This document shows, piece after piece, positions 10,662-22,309 of a DNA stretch of 64,000 bases. The stretch covers positions 1-64,000 of the forward strand of contig JAIVFJ010000049.1 of the NCBI GenBank assembly GCA_025765615.1. Direction: 5' to 3'. A program made the position numbers and the translations under genes. The notes under the pieces were generated by a model. The model saw only the letters and a program-made list of their open reading frames with translations. It had not been told where the DNA came from and did no database searches. Position 1 is the first letter of the stretch; each line of letters begins with the position of its first letter. The DNA comes from Zopfochytrium polystomum. Its lineage: Eukaryota; Chytridiomycota; Chytridiomycetes; Chytridiales; Chytridiaceae.

Positions 10662-12922
10662 TCAGTCCACCTTCTTGACAGTCCGCTTTCTGCCTGGAGA
10701 GCCAGCCGGAGCGCTTGGCAAACTTGCGCTGGCAGACGTCGAGGGCGCTGCACGCGGCTCTGGGATTTTCACTTCTTCATCGCCCTTTGTGGCGGCTTTG
10801 GCTGCTTTTTTCGCGGCGCCTGCAATCCCTATAATCTTCCAGAAGCCGACCGCGTCCAGGCCCAAGAATCCAAACATAACGACGTGCCCTAGGAACGCGT
10901 TTCTGCTCCAGATGATCCAAATGTTTTGGAGTGTTTTCACTTGAAACGGGATAGCCGAGTAGCTAAATTGAATGTGGGTTGCGACAGTGCCAAGCACATT
11001 GTACAAAGGAACCAAGATTGGCTTGATTGAAGACGGAGCGTTGTGCACGAGGGGGTGAAAGAGGCGGCGAGCAGCGCGCCCGCAAGTCGTTGCAAGTGAC
11101 AGCGACATGAAAGTGAGGTAGTATCCAGGATCTGGACACGCGTGGCGCTTTTAGACTTCCGTTTTGCAAGTCAGAAACAGCTTACAAAATCCGTGCCAGA
11201 AAGCCGAGCAAACGAACGTTGCCCATGTCGCGAGCGAAACATTCTTCTGGGCTTTCTTGCGCTCCTCCTCAGTTTGGTTGGGCAATGGTGGAGGTGCCAG
11301 ACGTAAGTAAACGCAGTTTCGCAGCCAAAGCGCAGTGTGGATGTTCCACGCACTTCGTTTTGAAGACACACACAGGCGGATTGAGTACAATCTTAGACCA
11401 TAAACACTGATGAACTTACGCAAGGTACATGCGTGGATTCTCAGCAAACTCGATGTGCCAAATATCGACATTCTCACAGCCTTTCCACTGGGGCTTTCCC
11501 GTTTTTGGATCGATTCCAGTGAAAGCCAGGCCGGAGAGGATGCAGGCACCTTCAGCAAGCTTCCAACCCACATAAAACTGAGCGCGATGGATAAAAGCAG
11601 CAGGTTGAAGATACCAGAATCTGGAGAGATAAGGCCATTAAATTCAACGTGGGTGGAACATAACCCTAATCGATCGCTCTTAAAACGGTACCGTTTCCAA
11701 AGCGGCCAAGTAGCATAGTCATCCAAAAGGCAGTTTTCGAATCGGTACGTTGGCGAAAACGTTTCATTGAGCAGCAGCATTGCGATTGCAACACAGAAAG
11801 CCTTTCCGGCCGCGAAAAGCCTCGAATAGCCAAAGCTCTTTTTCGGCCGGGTAGCCCCATCTCCGTCGGTCCTCTTAGCGTCAAGCATGTTCAAGTCGTC
11901 CTCGGCAAGAGAGCGAAATACTCCTGTCCCGCTGACAAAGTCTTTGTACGTATGAAACTCGTTGGACGGTCCCAATAGAAATGCGGGGAAGAAGAAGATA
12001 AAGCCAAGGAACTCCAACAGAGACGGAAAGCCTCGAATCGCGCCCGCCCTTTGAGCTGAGGATAGTTCCTGATATTGATAATGTGCAATGGACAGGGAAA
12101 GAATTGGAAGCGTTGGAGGTCAAGACAAGTGGGCCAGCTTCCATACCGCGTCGGGGCGAGTTCCGTCGTAGCAAGCCCACGCAAAGTTAGCCACGTTTTG
12201 CACCATCACCATCATGGGCACGGTGTGATCGACACGGGCATGTTGAACTGTGGACGAGAAAATCTGGAAATTCAGCTGGCTGAAAATGCGGGGAAGCAAA
12301 GTCAGCAAATACAATCACGCGCGAAGGGTTCGGGAAGACCGCCAATCAGCCGGCTGACAAGTGCGGCACTCACTTGGCCGAGAGGACGCCCAGTGAAAGC
12401 ACAAACACTATGACGGGGCCGCGCTTCGTTGTCCGCGTGGCAGCAGTGATGTAGTAGCAGGTTACGGAGAGAATCAGCAGCTGCAAGTACCCAAGGACTG
12501 AGTGGGCGGCAGAGGGGGAGTTTGGTTAGAATGGATATCGCTGACCGACCAAGCAAGTGACCCGTAGCCGCAGCATTCCGTCGAGGATATGTGAACACAG
12601 ATAACAGCCAAAGTAGAAGGCTGCGTGCAAAGACTCACTCACAGTCAAAGAAGCAGACGAAGAGAAGGCCTGATGCGACGACCGAAAATGCGTTTCTTAG
12701 GGCAATGACACGATCGCGTTGCCGAGCTAGAGAGGATGCGGCGACAGAATCCGTGGGCCGTGCGCGATTTCCATCCTGTGAAGACGCCTGAGGGGGCGGA
12801 ACGCGCAAGAGGGAAAAAGGCAGGCAGAGAGCGTAGCCGGCCAGGAGGATGAGAGCCGGTGCGACGAGATCGGCAGGCAGGCCAACAACGGCCGCAAGGG
12901 GCGCAACATCCACGATCGGCAT
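10662..12922 (-). CDS. ALE1: MBOAT lysophospholipid acyltransferase (Ale1/LPT1-like), multi-exon
   Basis: This membrane-bound O-acyltransferase reacylates lysophospholipids in the ER (Lands cycle). Exons seen include 12922-12643 (N-terminal membrane segments), a segment at about 12600-12370 (FYFGCYLCSHILDG, then a hydrophobic span), and a segment near 12280-12150 (MVQNVANFAWACYDGTRP). A further segment at 12030-11880 carries LGFIFFFPAFLLGPSNEFH. The segment at 11500-11420 gives DIWHIEFAENPRMYLA, and 11380-11186 gives SAWNIHTALWLRNCVY and then SAFWHGF. The last exon is 11131-10662. Removing the 54-nt intron 11132-11185 rebuilds SAFWHGFDPGYYLTF, the MBOAT motif with the catalytic His. A KKAAKAATKG-type lysine-rich tail follows, a plausible ER signal. 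About 8 exons; the middle boundaries were not all fixed. Confidence 0.88.
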
Positions 12923-13369
12923 GTCAGCGAGTTGAAAGCTGGGGTGTGCGATTTGTCTTACTTCAAAAAGGATCTCAGTCTGTCTCTCTCTCTCTCTCTC
13001 ACTCTCACACTATCTTTCTCTCTTCTCTCACTCTCTCTCACGAAGACAGACACTTGCGAAGCGAGAACTTCATTGCACAAGACGCGGAGCACAAATGGAT
13101 ACAAAAAAGTTCATCAACCAGCAGCCCAATTGCTTTGAAGAAGAGAGAAAGTGTTGTAGATGAAAGCATCCCGGGCATCGTAAGGCGACCGAGGATGGGG
13201 GGTTTGCAGTGAGTGAAGGGAATTGGTGGGAACTGCCGACAATGCGACCCGAGAGGGGTCCAAAGAAACAATCAAACGAAAAAATAGAAAAGAAGGAAAG
13301 GACTGTAGGCACAAGTGGAAAATTATGTGTCTATGTCTCTCAGCTTTAAGTACAGCTCTCCACGAACCA
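12923..13369. other. Intergenic with CT-rich simple repeat
   Basis: This contains a (CT)n/CTCTCA tract at about 12978-13035. It would hold the promoter of the leftward MBOAT gene and the 3' end of the next leftward gene. Confidence 0.5.
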
Positions 13370-15535
13370 TCATCGGCCCGCTCTAGCCGACGCTGGACTA
13401 ATAATCGGAGAAAAGGGTCCTACGGACGGAGATGTGGGTGATGCCCTCCGCATGAGCACGTCCACAGGAGACTGCTCAGCGGGCCGGCTTGACCAAAATT
13501 GCGCCGCTTCCATTACATCGTCAAACGTGGGTCCGTTTGGAACCAGCAGACGCGGGGATGCTGAAGAGTTGGTGCTTCCAGTATCCACTACAGGATCACG
13601 CCCTGACGCTGCGGTCGGCGAAACGCTCATCGCAGCGAAATTGCTTGTCGGGCTGCGACCGGTACGCGCATCAAGCAACAGGTTCGACTGTGAAAACATT
13701 GAGAAGACCGCCGCAGCACCAGGGCTGATACTGGCAGCATTACCGGCGGGCACGCTGGGTCCTGTGAATGCATTGACTGCCGCAGGTCCCAAGGCGTCCT
13801 TCGGGATATAAATTGATCCGGCCCTAACAGGCGCTGGTCGGTTCAGGGGAGGTCTTGGTTGCCTCGGGGAGCGGGTCGCTGAGGGCGATCTAGACGCTGT
13901 CCCTCCTGATGGGGCTGTCGGAGCGGTTGCTGGGGCCTCAGCCTGCTGAGACGAGTAAAAGCTCACACCAGGAAATTCGCGTCCGTGGGTTGCCAAGAAC
14001 GTTGACAGCATTTGTCCGTGGCGCAATGGCATGTCTTCGTCCTCTTCTTCGTCAACCGGTGAGCTCAACATTCGTATCTGCGGACCAGGAATTACGATTT
14101 TTGGCGGTTTCGGACCTTTCCGTTCGGTTGTACCGTCAGCCGAGTCGTCTGACGAGCTCGGTTGGGACGGTGGAAGCCGCCACACATCGTCAGCGGAACG
14201 GAACTTGACGCGGCGGGCCGCTTTGATGGCCCTCAGATCTGCCTCGGTTGATCTTCCAAATGTCAAAATACTTCAGGGAGGAAATTTGTTGCATTGTTAG
14301 CGCCGTAGGTCATATGTGACGGCTTCATACCCAGTTTGGAAAACATTCCATGAATGCGTGATCGTCTCAAGTACAGGGGTTGGTCTAACTCCAATGTTCC
14401 TTGGGTCTCTTGAACTTGACCGTGGAAGGAAATTCATTCTCCCGTTTGCGTCGCGCTTCGGTGGAGGCAGCAATGAGTTCCAGAGATCTGGTGACCAGTA
14501 AAACATATTCCACATCAGGTGCGTTCGCAAAGGGGAGACATTCTCGGCGGGAATAAGAGCTCCGCGGGTCCCGTCCCCCACAGCGCCAAGCGAGCATGAC
14601 TTTTCCGGAAATTCCGGCGCTTTCAGCTGTTCTGGTGATGGAGGTGAGAACAACAACGGCGGTGGTTTGGTCTTCTCGCTGAAGGGAGGCGGAGGGGAAC
14701 GCGACGAAATCCTGGACGGTAAGGAGATTGATCGTCCCATGGCAACTGGGGACAGTTCTGGCGAGCTCGATGGGGGTGAGAACTGTCGAGAGACCCACTG
14801 GGAATCACCGTACGGTGGAGGATGGCGATGTATCCCAGACTGAGGGCTGTCCAGTGGAGACGAAGATGATGGAGAGAGGGTTGCAGAAGACGAAAACAGC
14901 GAAGGAGTGGATGCGGTGGTAGGGGAGGTCGTGCTTGAAGTGGTCGGCCCTCGAAGAACGTGGCTTTGGTCCACCAGCGTCAGAGAAAGACCTGGAAAGC
15001 GCGGAGGGGGATGCCGCTGCATTGATACGGAGGGTTTGCTCTCGGGCGTTTCGGACTGGCGGTCATCATTGGGAGTGTGAAGTTGCAGCCCTTGTTGATT
15101 GAGCTGCTGGCCTACCAGAGGTGATGTTGTTGGTGCTTGTTGCTGTGGAGGTGGTGTATGTGGCAGTGCGAATGAGGGTCGATGCAGTAGTTGGGCATCG
15201 AGCGCTGCTGCGGCGGCTGAGTGCGGCGCAGGAGCCCAAGCCACAGACGCGGGCGCAGCAAAGGGAGCCCGTGGTTGGAGACTGCCGCCGGCGCTTCTCT
15301 CGGTGAAGGCAGCGTGATGCGACAGAGATGAAGCGGATGCCGTCGTTGCATACGGCGATGAAAGTGAGGAAGGGGAGGCAAGGGAAGAAGAGATTGGGTT
15401 GGGCGGTGGACTTGCAGCGTGGGGAGGAGGAGGTGGAGGATGACGGGCGGCAGCGGGGACCGATGACAGCGACGCGGGCGAGAGAGCGGCCGCGGCGGCC
15501 GACGGCGATGGCGGCGGCGTCGCGCGATCCGTCAT
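13370..15535 (-). CDS. Uncharacterised, largely disordered protein, 701 aa
   Basis: There are two exons, 15535-14331 and 14270-13370. The 60-nt intron (14271-14330) runs from GTATGA to CTGAAG with a GCTAAC branch point, and the total is 2106 nt. The N-terminal ~330 residues are Ser/Pro/Ala-rich and disordered. A short ordered block spans the junction: LMWNMFYWSPDLWNSLLPPP, then NVFQTGILTFGRSTEADLR and KFRSADDVWRLPPS. The C-terminal half is again disordered. I do not recognise the family. The Trp/Phe-rich core looks conserved and suggests a fungal-specific scaffold or regulatory protein, but no function is claimed. Confidence 0.7.
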
Positions 15536-16660
15536 TCAACAACAACAAGAAAGCCTTGAACGGCTCGACTTCTTCTTCGTCGATAATTTGCACAGCCAAC
15601 TATTCATTTCCTTTTTGGTGAGGTCGAATGGGTTGGCGAAAATTTTTTTTTTCTCTTTTGACTATGATGTTCTCAGTGTGTCTCTCTCTGTCTCCCTCCC
15701 TCCCCTTCTGCGTTTGTCTCGCAGACCACTGGATGGTATAGGCACTGCGGGTGCCGCGATTTTACCTTGTGCAGGCGCCTCACTTGTTCTCACATACAAA
15801 GAAGAACGAGGAAAGTCAAGAGCAAGAACTCTCTCAATCATGAGAGATTTGCTTGTTTTGCGTTATTGTAATGGACTATTGATGGTTTGCGAAACAGTAA
15901 ACACTCCGCAAGTTGGAACTGCCAGAACGCAGGCTGCCGTGGTACGTTGTACCTCACTTGGAAAATTTGGTGCTGTAGCTGCGGGCCTCCTTACTGTGAT
16001 GTGAAGATGAGGCGAGAAGAACCCAAGTGTGAAAAGGCCCATAAAAGGCCGTTTTTCTTCGTTTATAGATATTCGAGTCAGATCGCAGAGTGCGAAGCAC
16101 AGAGCACCATAGCTCTGTGAATTTTTGCTAATAGCAGTCCCAAACAAATCAAGTGACAGTAACATAGCGTTGAGTTTACAAGCACAGACAGACCGCGGCT
16201 GTTCTAGACGGTCTTGTCTGTCCAGAAAGTTGTGCGAAACTGTTTGGACCCGCGCACAACTGCCTTCAGGGCCTGGGACCAGCAAGAAATGCCTTCCATC
16301 GGAAGAACAAGAGCCGGGACTTCACTCCCGCGGGGTATTCCTTCATCCACGACGACGATACCAAGCATGAGGTAGACAATACATGCACCCCAGCTGCTGG
16401 TGTGGGCCTTCCATCTCCGCGTTGGCAATTTGGCAACTGACATCATTTCATTGTCGGCCCGACTGTTCACCGGCCCACACCCGACGTCACGCCGACGTCA
16501 TAGAGATCCTGTTCACGTGGAAAGATACAAATGTATTCTATATACATACCAAAACTATAAAACAAAAAACCACTTTGCGAGACGAAAACAAGAAAACCAA
16601 ACCAAACCAACACGCGCACACACACACACACACACCCCCACCACCTCGAACGGCCCAATA
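15536..16660. promoter_or_regulatory. Divergent intergenic region
   Basis: This 1.1-kb gap lies between a leftward gene (start 15535) and the rightward thiolase (start 16661). It has pyrimidine-rich stretches around 15645-15715 and a (CA)n run at 16615-16634 just before the thiolase ATG. Short ORFs at 15588-16004 and 15863-16285 lack recognisable domains. An unrecognised small gene is possible. Confidence 0.45.
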
Positions 16661-18444
16661 ATGACATCGACCGCCTCCGCTGCCCGTCGCGTGGACGCCA
16701 TTGGCAACCACCTCGCTGCGGCTCCCGCCGTGGCCATCGCGGAAAACGGCACCGCCGCGGGTATGTAGTTCGTCCAACCTCTGTGTGAGCCCCCTCGCAG
16801 CAGACAAGCCCACTCTCCCCTCTTCTTCTCGTTTCAACCGCTTGCCCGTTTGTGTGGCAGGTTTCACTACCGATTCCGCATGGAGCTAACGTCGAGTTTC
16901 CGGATCTTCTAGCCCGTGCGCCAAAGAGCCCTGACGACGTCGTCATCATCGCGTTCGTACTCCCCAATCCCCCCTCTTTACCGTTGTTGACAAAGTCTGT
17001 TCTTCAGTGCGTACCGCTCCCCATTGTGCAAAGGAGGGAAGGGCGCGTTCAATGAAACTCATCCCGAGTACATCATGGCTGAGACTTTCAAGGTATTCAA
17101 CGGCATAGGGCAACAGCTGCTTGTTCAATTGTTGATGCGGTTTTGCAGGGTCTGATTGCTAAGACTGGGATTGACCCCGCCATTGTACAAGACATTCAAG
17201 TTGGAAATGTGCTGATGCCCGGTGCTGGCGTCACAACTGCCCGCATGGCTGCTCTATACGCGTACGTTTTTGTTGCTACTAGATCAGGGATAGTTACTCC
17301 CTTTTTTTTTACATATCAATTAGCGGTTTCCCCGACACCACCGCAGTCTGCGCCGTGAACCGCCAGTGCTCCTCTGGTCTCGCAACTGTCGGTGCTATTG
17401 CTGGAGCGATTCGCTCTGGCTTCATTGACATCGGAATTGGCGCTGGTGTGGAGTCGATGTCGATGTACTATGGACCCACTGCGATGCCGACTGATTTGTC
17501 GCCCGAAGTGATTGCGTTTGGACCGGCGGCAGAAGTGTATGAAACAGCCTATTTGCAACTTTAAACTCACCTATGGCCTCTTCCCTCTCTTGACAGCATG
17601 ACCCCTATGGGCACCACATCTGAGAATGTCGCTGCGCAATTTGGAATCACTCGCGCAGAGCAGGACGCTTTCGCTCTACGTTCGCATACTCTTGCTGCCA
17701 AAGCGCAGAAGGAAGGACTTTTTGACGAAGAGATTATACCCATCAAGCTGTCCTCAGGCACTGTTGTCAGGTTCGCATCTCGTTCTTGGACGGTTCTGGG
17801 GTGCTGGCTGCGGACTCTTCTCAATTGCACTAAACGTTGTTCAGCAAGGATGACGGTATCCGAGTCCCCACGGCGGAGATTTTGGCCAAACTCCGGCCAG
17901 CATTCAAACCCGACGGTGCCTCCACTGCAGGCAACTCTTCTCAAGTGACTGACGGTGCTGCTGCAGGTGCGCAATCTATGCTGCAATGGGAAGGTCCAAT
18001 AGTAACTCATGATTAATTCAATCAGTTCTACTGTGCCGCCGTTCGTACGCTGAGAAAAATGGATTGAAGCCAATTGCTCGCTTCCTTTCATTTTCAACAG
18101 TCGGATGCCCTCCTCGTATCATGGGGATCGGCCCGGTTTTCGCCATTCCTGATGCGCTGAAACAAGCCGGTCTTTCGATCAACGACATTGGCGTGTACGA
18201 GATTAACGAAGCTTTTGCTTCCCAAGCCGTCTACTGTGTGAAGAAACTTGGCATCAACCCTGAGACGGTGAACCCGAAGGGTGGTGCCATCGCGTTCGGC
18301 CACCCTATGGGAGCGACTGGCGCGAGGCAGATTGCCACGCTCCTCCCTGAGCTGCGGAGGCAGAAGAAGAAGTACGGCGTCGTGTCGATGTGTGTCGGCA
18401 TTGGCATGGGCGTCGCCGCCGTAATTGAAAACGAAGTCTTGTGA
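16661..18444 (+). CDS. POT1: Peroxisomal 3-ketoacyl-CoA thiolase with PTS2 (8 exons)
   Basis: The enzyme catalyses the last step of beta-oxidation, thiolytic cleavage of 3-ketoacyl-CoA. Exons are 16661-16760, 16886-16952, 17008-17092, 17149-17261, 17324-17536, 17597-17770, 17845-17966 and 18026-18444. They total 1293 nt (430 aa), close to ACAA1/Pot1. The N-terminus holds RVDAIGNHL, an exact match to the PTS2 consensus (R/K)(L/V/I)x5(H/Q)(L/A) for Pex7 import. Catalytic motifs present are NRQCSSGL (acyl-enzyme Cys), [15 protein letters not shown] (His) and MCVGIGMG (second Cys). The exon 2 acceptor was chosen because it alone keeps the frame. Its upstream polypyrimidine tract is weak. Confidence 0.92.
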
Positions 18445-18810
18445 GCGCGCGCCCTGTGCTTGCTTGGCCCGGTGGTGGCTGCTGGTTGCGGAGAGAGTCT
18501 GTTTGTTTGTTTGGTTGTCTGAAGCTAGTAGTCAAAGTGTCCACACGAGTAGTAAATCACCTTCCCTTGTTTGTTTTGTTGAATTTGGCTTGGAAGGCCT
18601 TTTTTCAAAAAACACCCCAACACCTCTTTTCGTGTCACAAACTGGCAAATACATAGTGAGAAGGGGAACATCAAGCACCTTTTGGTCTCTCTGTGAGAGC
18701 GTTCGCTGTTAAACTTTTGGAATCTAAGATAATATCAAGATAGTGAAAAACGTACCAAAAGTGGGACCATTTTTGACCGAGTTTGCTCCATCCAACATTG
18801 ACTTGCTAGT

Positions 18811-18907
18811 TGCTATGCTAGGCAAGTGTGACTGGCACAGGGTAAAAACTTCTCCTATATTATCTGCTTGAGCAGAGGAGGAGGAAAACTGTTAACACCA
18901 GGTTTCC
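18811..18907 (+). repeat. Dispersed repeat, copy 2
   Basis: This matches 4754-4847 from GCTAGGCAAGTGTGACTGGC to CACCAGGTTTC, same strand, about 6 differences. Confidence 0.75.
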
Positions 18908-19189
18908 GTTCCACTCAATACTCAGAGTATTTGTCAACAGTGCAAGCCAGCACCCAGGTCTGCATTGGCAGTGGCTCGCTCTCCCATGGGCATTGTGAGA
19001 ACAATAACTGACAGTCACAATAGGTTTAGGTCTGTCTTGTGCCTCTTGCTGCTAACCAGTCAGTTCTGCCTTACAGAGAGAAGTTGCAGTCTTGCAGCAC
19101 AGCCCCACTGGCAAACCCGGAACCTCAGACAAACTGAGTGCTGCCCTTGCAGCCTTTGGCTGCTCATACAGCAATCCATTGACTGAGAC

Positions 19190-19975
19190 TGGTAGACTGA
19201 CAGCCTGTTGACTGCAAGCTGTCAGTCTTCCAGTCTCAGTCACAGACAGGTGGGCACTGGCTTGGAAGTACTCAAAGAACCCAGAGGGAGAAATACAAAC
19301 GGCCTGTTGACTTTAGTTCAAACAAAGAGACAGTCATTGATTGATAGATAGACAACAGCCTGTTGACTTTGCAAAATCATTAACTGATGTATCACTTCAG
19401 TTGGCTCCTCTTCCCAGTGACACCAGGGAAGGGTTCTCCACTTCATCCCTTGCTTCTCCTTTTGGGTTGGTTGCAAATCTTCAAAGTAGGGGAAGGCCAC
19501 AGTCACACAAAGTTGGAGACACTGATGCGCACTTTGGTCCCTTGAGTAGAGCTGCTTCAGAAGGAGACAGACGGAGGGAGCATTTTGAAGAGGTACCCTA
19601 CAGCCCCTTTAAAGCACAGAATGCAAAGAGACAGACAGAGAGAGAGGGAGAGAGACAGAAAGTGAGAGACAGAGCAAAGATATAGGGAGACAGAGAGAGA
19701 GTCAGCCTGTTGACTGCCAGTCACAGAGACAGGGGTAGACAGACAAATTGTTGAGTTCCTGCCTTCTGTTGCGTTTTGATTGAACACCAAAGGCAAAAAA
19801 TTAAACCTCTGCTCCACTAATTTCTAATTGCAATTGGAAAGCAGTTTAGCCGCAAAGGGTTGTTTTTCCAGCCCGCTGACTTCAGAACCTGTTGACAGCC
19901 ACTCCCAGACACAGGGAGATAGACAGACAACCTGTTGACTGCCACTCTTATAGACAGACAGCCTGTTACTTCCTT
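19190..19975 (+). repeat. Interspersed CCTGTTGAC minisatellite-like repeat
   Basis: The core CCTGTTGACTGCCA(C/G)TC, usually preceded by AGACAGAC, recurs at about 19205, 19297, 19354, 19704, 19888, 19930 and, degenerately, 19964. A related form, GCCCGTTGGCTGTCTGTC, lies near 20660. Spacing is irregular. It looks like an expanded and decayed tandem family within GA-rich DNA. Confidence 0.6.
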
Positions 19976-20003
19976 TTTTAGTTTTTACAGCACGATAGAA
20001 ATG

Positions 20004-20005
<2 letters not shown>

Positions 20006-20041
<36 letters not shown>
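20006..20041 (+). repeat. (GA)n microsatellite
   Basis: An uninterrupted GA dinucleotide run of 18 units. Confidence 0.95.
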
Positions 20042-20045
<4 letters not shown>

Positions 20046-20281
20046 TCCTCACTTGTTCCAGTTCCAGTTGCCTCCTCTTCTTTCCTTTTTTTATGTTGCT
20101 TTCTTTTTCGACTGGCACTGGCACTGGCACTGCTTTTCCGTGATTGGATACACTGTCTATCCTGACACCTTCCTGTCGTTGCGCTGAGTTGCTTGCAGCC
20201 AGCCACCTTGTTAGATGGGTTGGTCTGTCTCCAATGAGATGGTCTGAGTTGCCCCACCCCCGAAGTGAGAAAGTAACCAAG

Positions 20282-20775
20282 GACTGCAGAGCGAGAGGGA
20301 GAGACAGAGACAGAGACACAGAAACAAATAGAGAGATAAAGGAAGACTCAGAGAGACAGGGGAATATGTTTTTGAGTAAGGGGGCTCCTGCCCCCTGAGC
20401 CCCTTGGAGAGAGAGAGTGTGTGTGTGTGTGTGAGAGTGAGCGTGTGAGAGAGAGTGAGAGACGAGAGTGAGAGAGAGACAGAGAGAGAGAGATAGACAG
20501 AGAGAGAGACAGTGAGAGACAGGGAGAAGAGAGGGAAAAAGAGACAGAGAGAGAGACAGGGAGAGAGACAGAGAGAGAGTGAGAGACAGAGAGACAGAGA
20601 GAGACCGAGAGAGAGAGCAATTGAGTGAAGCGATGGAGAGACAGACAAAGAGACAGACAGCCCGTTGGCTGTCTGTCCCAGAGAGACAGATAAGGAGAGG
20701 GAGAGAGACAGAGAGAGAGAAACAGAGAGAGAAAGAGAGACAGAGAGAGAGAGAGACAGCGAAGAGACAGGGACG
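20282..20775 (+). repeat. GA/GACA-rich simple repeat tract
   Basis: About 500 bp of GAGA interspersed with GACA, including a GTGTGTGT run at 20417-20432. No coding content. Confidence 0.9.
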
Positions 20776-21853
20776 CATTCTTATTTATTTGGCAGGCTGG
20801 CAAAACGTATTTGATGCACGACAACAACAGCACAAAGTGAGTAGCATCAGGGCCCTTTCCATTCTCACTATTGCCGCAGCAAACACATTCTTCACTGCTG
20901 CCACCGTTCAACTGGCTGCTCCCAATCACATGAGAGTCAATTATTTTCTATTGGCATCTGTGCTTGATTGGGTTCTGATGCCGGCTGCCTCTTTGGGCAA
21001 GGTGAGAGACAGGGGGACTGGTGCGACAAACGACGACGGAAAGGGGGCAACGTCGAACGAAGGGGCGGACCACAGTGGAGGGTCCCTGTGCCACCGCCCT
21101 GGCAACGCCCGCCTGCAGCACACGTAAACCCAGCAACAATTGTTCTGTGCGCCGCTGCCTGGCACCACTCCCCATCCCGCTTGCTTCGCCCAACAGAATC
21201 TCGACCTCGAGGCACTGGCCGCACGCCACTGGTTGCCAATCCAGACCTCAATCAGCAGCACATGCAACGACAGCTGCCTCAGCAAGATCTGTGCAGCACT
21301 GCACCCAACATTAACAACGACCATGACTTCACAGCACACAGCGCCTCTGCCTTCGTTGTCCTCATACCAGGCTGCCAGCGTGCCGTTGACCACACCGGCC
21401 TGCACCCCACGGCGCAAACCGCTAAAACTCCCACCTGCTGCCTCCTGAGTGCCAGAAGTGGTGCTGCCAAACTGGCCAGTCAAACTTGTACAATACAGTG
21501 GCTCACAGAATTGGGTCAATGTTGTCAAGCTTGAGCTGGTGAATGCAAGTACAGCTGCAATAATTAGGATATGGACGTGAAATTTGCAGGGCCAACAACC
21601 CTGTATACGAAGAAAGTGTACACAAATTTCATTTGTTTATCATTGGAATTGCACAATCTGTGCACTTGCAATGATTGGTGTTCACTTGGCTCAATTTTGT
21701 GGATGCGTCATGGAAAAAACAAATCAGGTGATTTCATTGTCCCATAACCCTTTTTCCATGCAATTTTTCCACCAAATGAGAGAATATATAAAGAAAGGAA
21801 CGTGGGTCATTGTTGAAACCACTCACAATCGCTCCTCTGTCATCTCCCAATCA

Positions 21854-22304
21854 ATGAAAGCTCTGCCACTTGCAAAAAAAAATCATGTGCGCAATCTCAT
21901 TGACCAAGGTCTTTCCAGTCATGAAATTGCATCCAGACTGGATGTAGGACGTTGGACTGCCAATCAAATCTGAAACAACAAGCGTCCAGAAGCACCTATC
22001 AAAGCGGCAGGCTGCCCAAGCAAGCTCTCCCCCTAAAGAGCGTTTGTACATGAGGAAAATCAACTCTGGCAAGGCAAAAAACGCGAACCATTTTGCCCAA
22101 ATTCACCATGCAACTACTGGAGACACTGTGAAACAGTGCGTCGCGCGCTTCAGGAGGCAGGTTTGAGAGGACCTCAGAAGAAAAAAACAGCCAGCCTTAT
22201 CTCCCAGACACAAGAAAGCTCTCTTGGACTTTGCTTGAAAATTTGAGAACTGGACAGTTGAGGATTTTAGCAAGTCATCTGGTCTGATGAGCTTCAATAG
22301 GATT
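21854..22304 (+). pseudogene. Tc1/mariner transposase remnant
   Basis: Conceptual translation shows an N-terminal helix-turn-helix (KNHVRNLIDQGLSSHEIASR, then LDVGRWTANQI). Next come the GCPSKLSPKERLYMRKI linker typical of Tc1 (usually GRPRKLSxRDxRxL) and KTASLISQTQESSLG. The end is a degraded WTVEDFxKVIWSDE catalytic region read through several stops. At least four stops or frameshifts make it inactive. It is interrupted at 22305-22309 by insertion of the Ty3 element, with the CTCAG target duplicated. Confidence 0.75.
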
Positions 22305-22309
22305 CTCAG

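Larger units (their letters stand above)
18445..21600. other. Gene-free, simple-repeat-rich region
   Basis: No gene is supported. The region holds the second copy of a 94-bp dispersed repeat, a family of CTGTTGACTGCC-containing segments (19190-20680) and long GA-rich simple repeats (20006-20780). ORFs reading SLSLSLS and RERERER here are translations of GA microsatellite. A GC-richer stretch at 20990-21480 has overlapping frames on both strands but no motif I recognise. Confidence 0.6.

Noticed and set aside
19978..20778. 266-codon minus-strand ORF rich in Ser-Leu
   Set aside because: Translation of GA/CT simple repeats.
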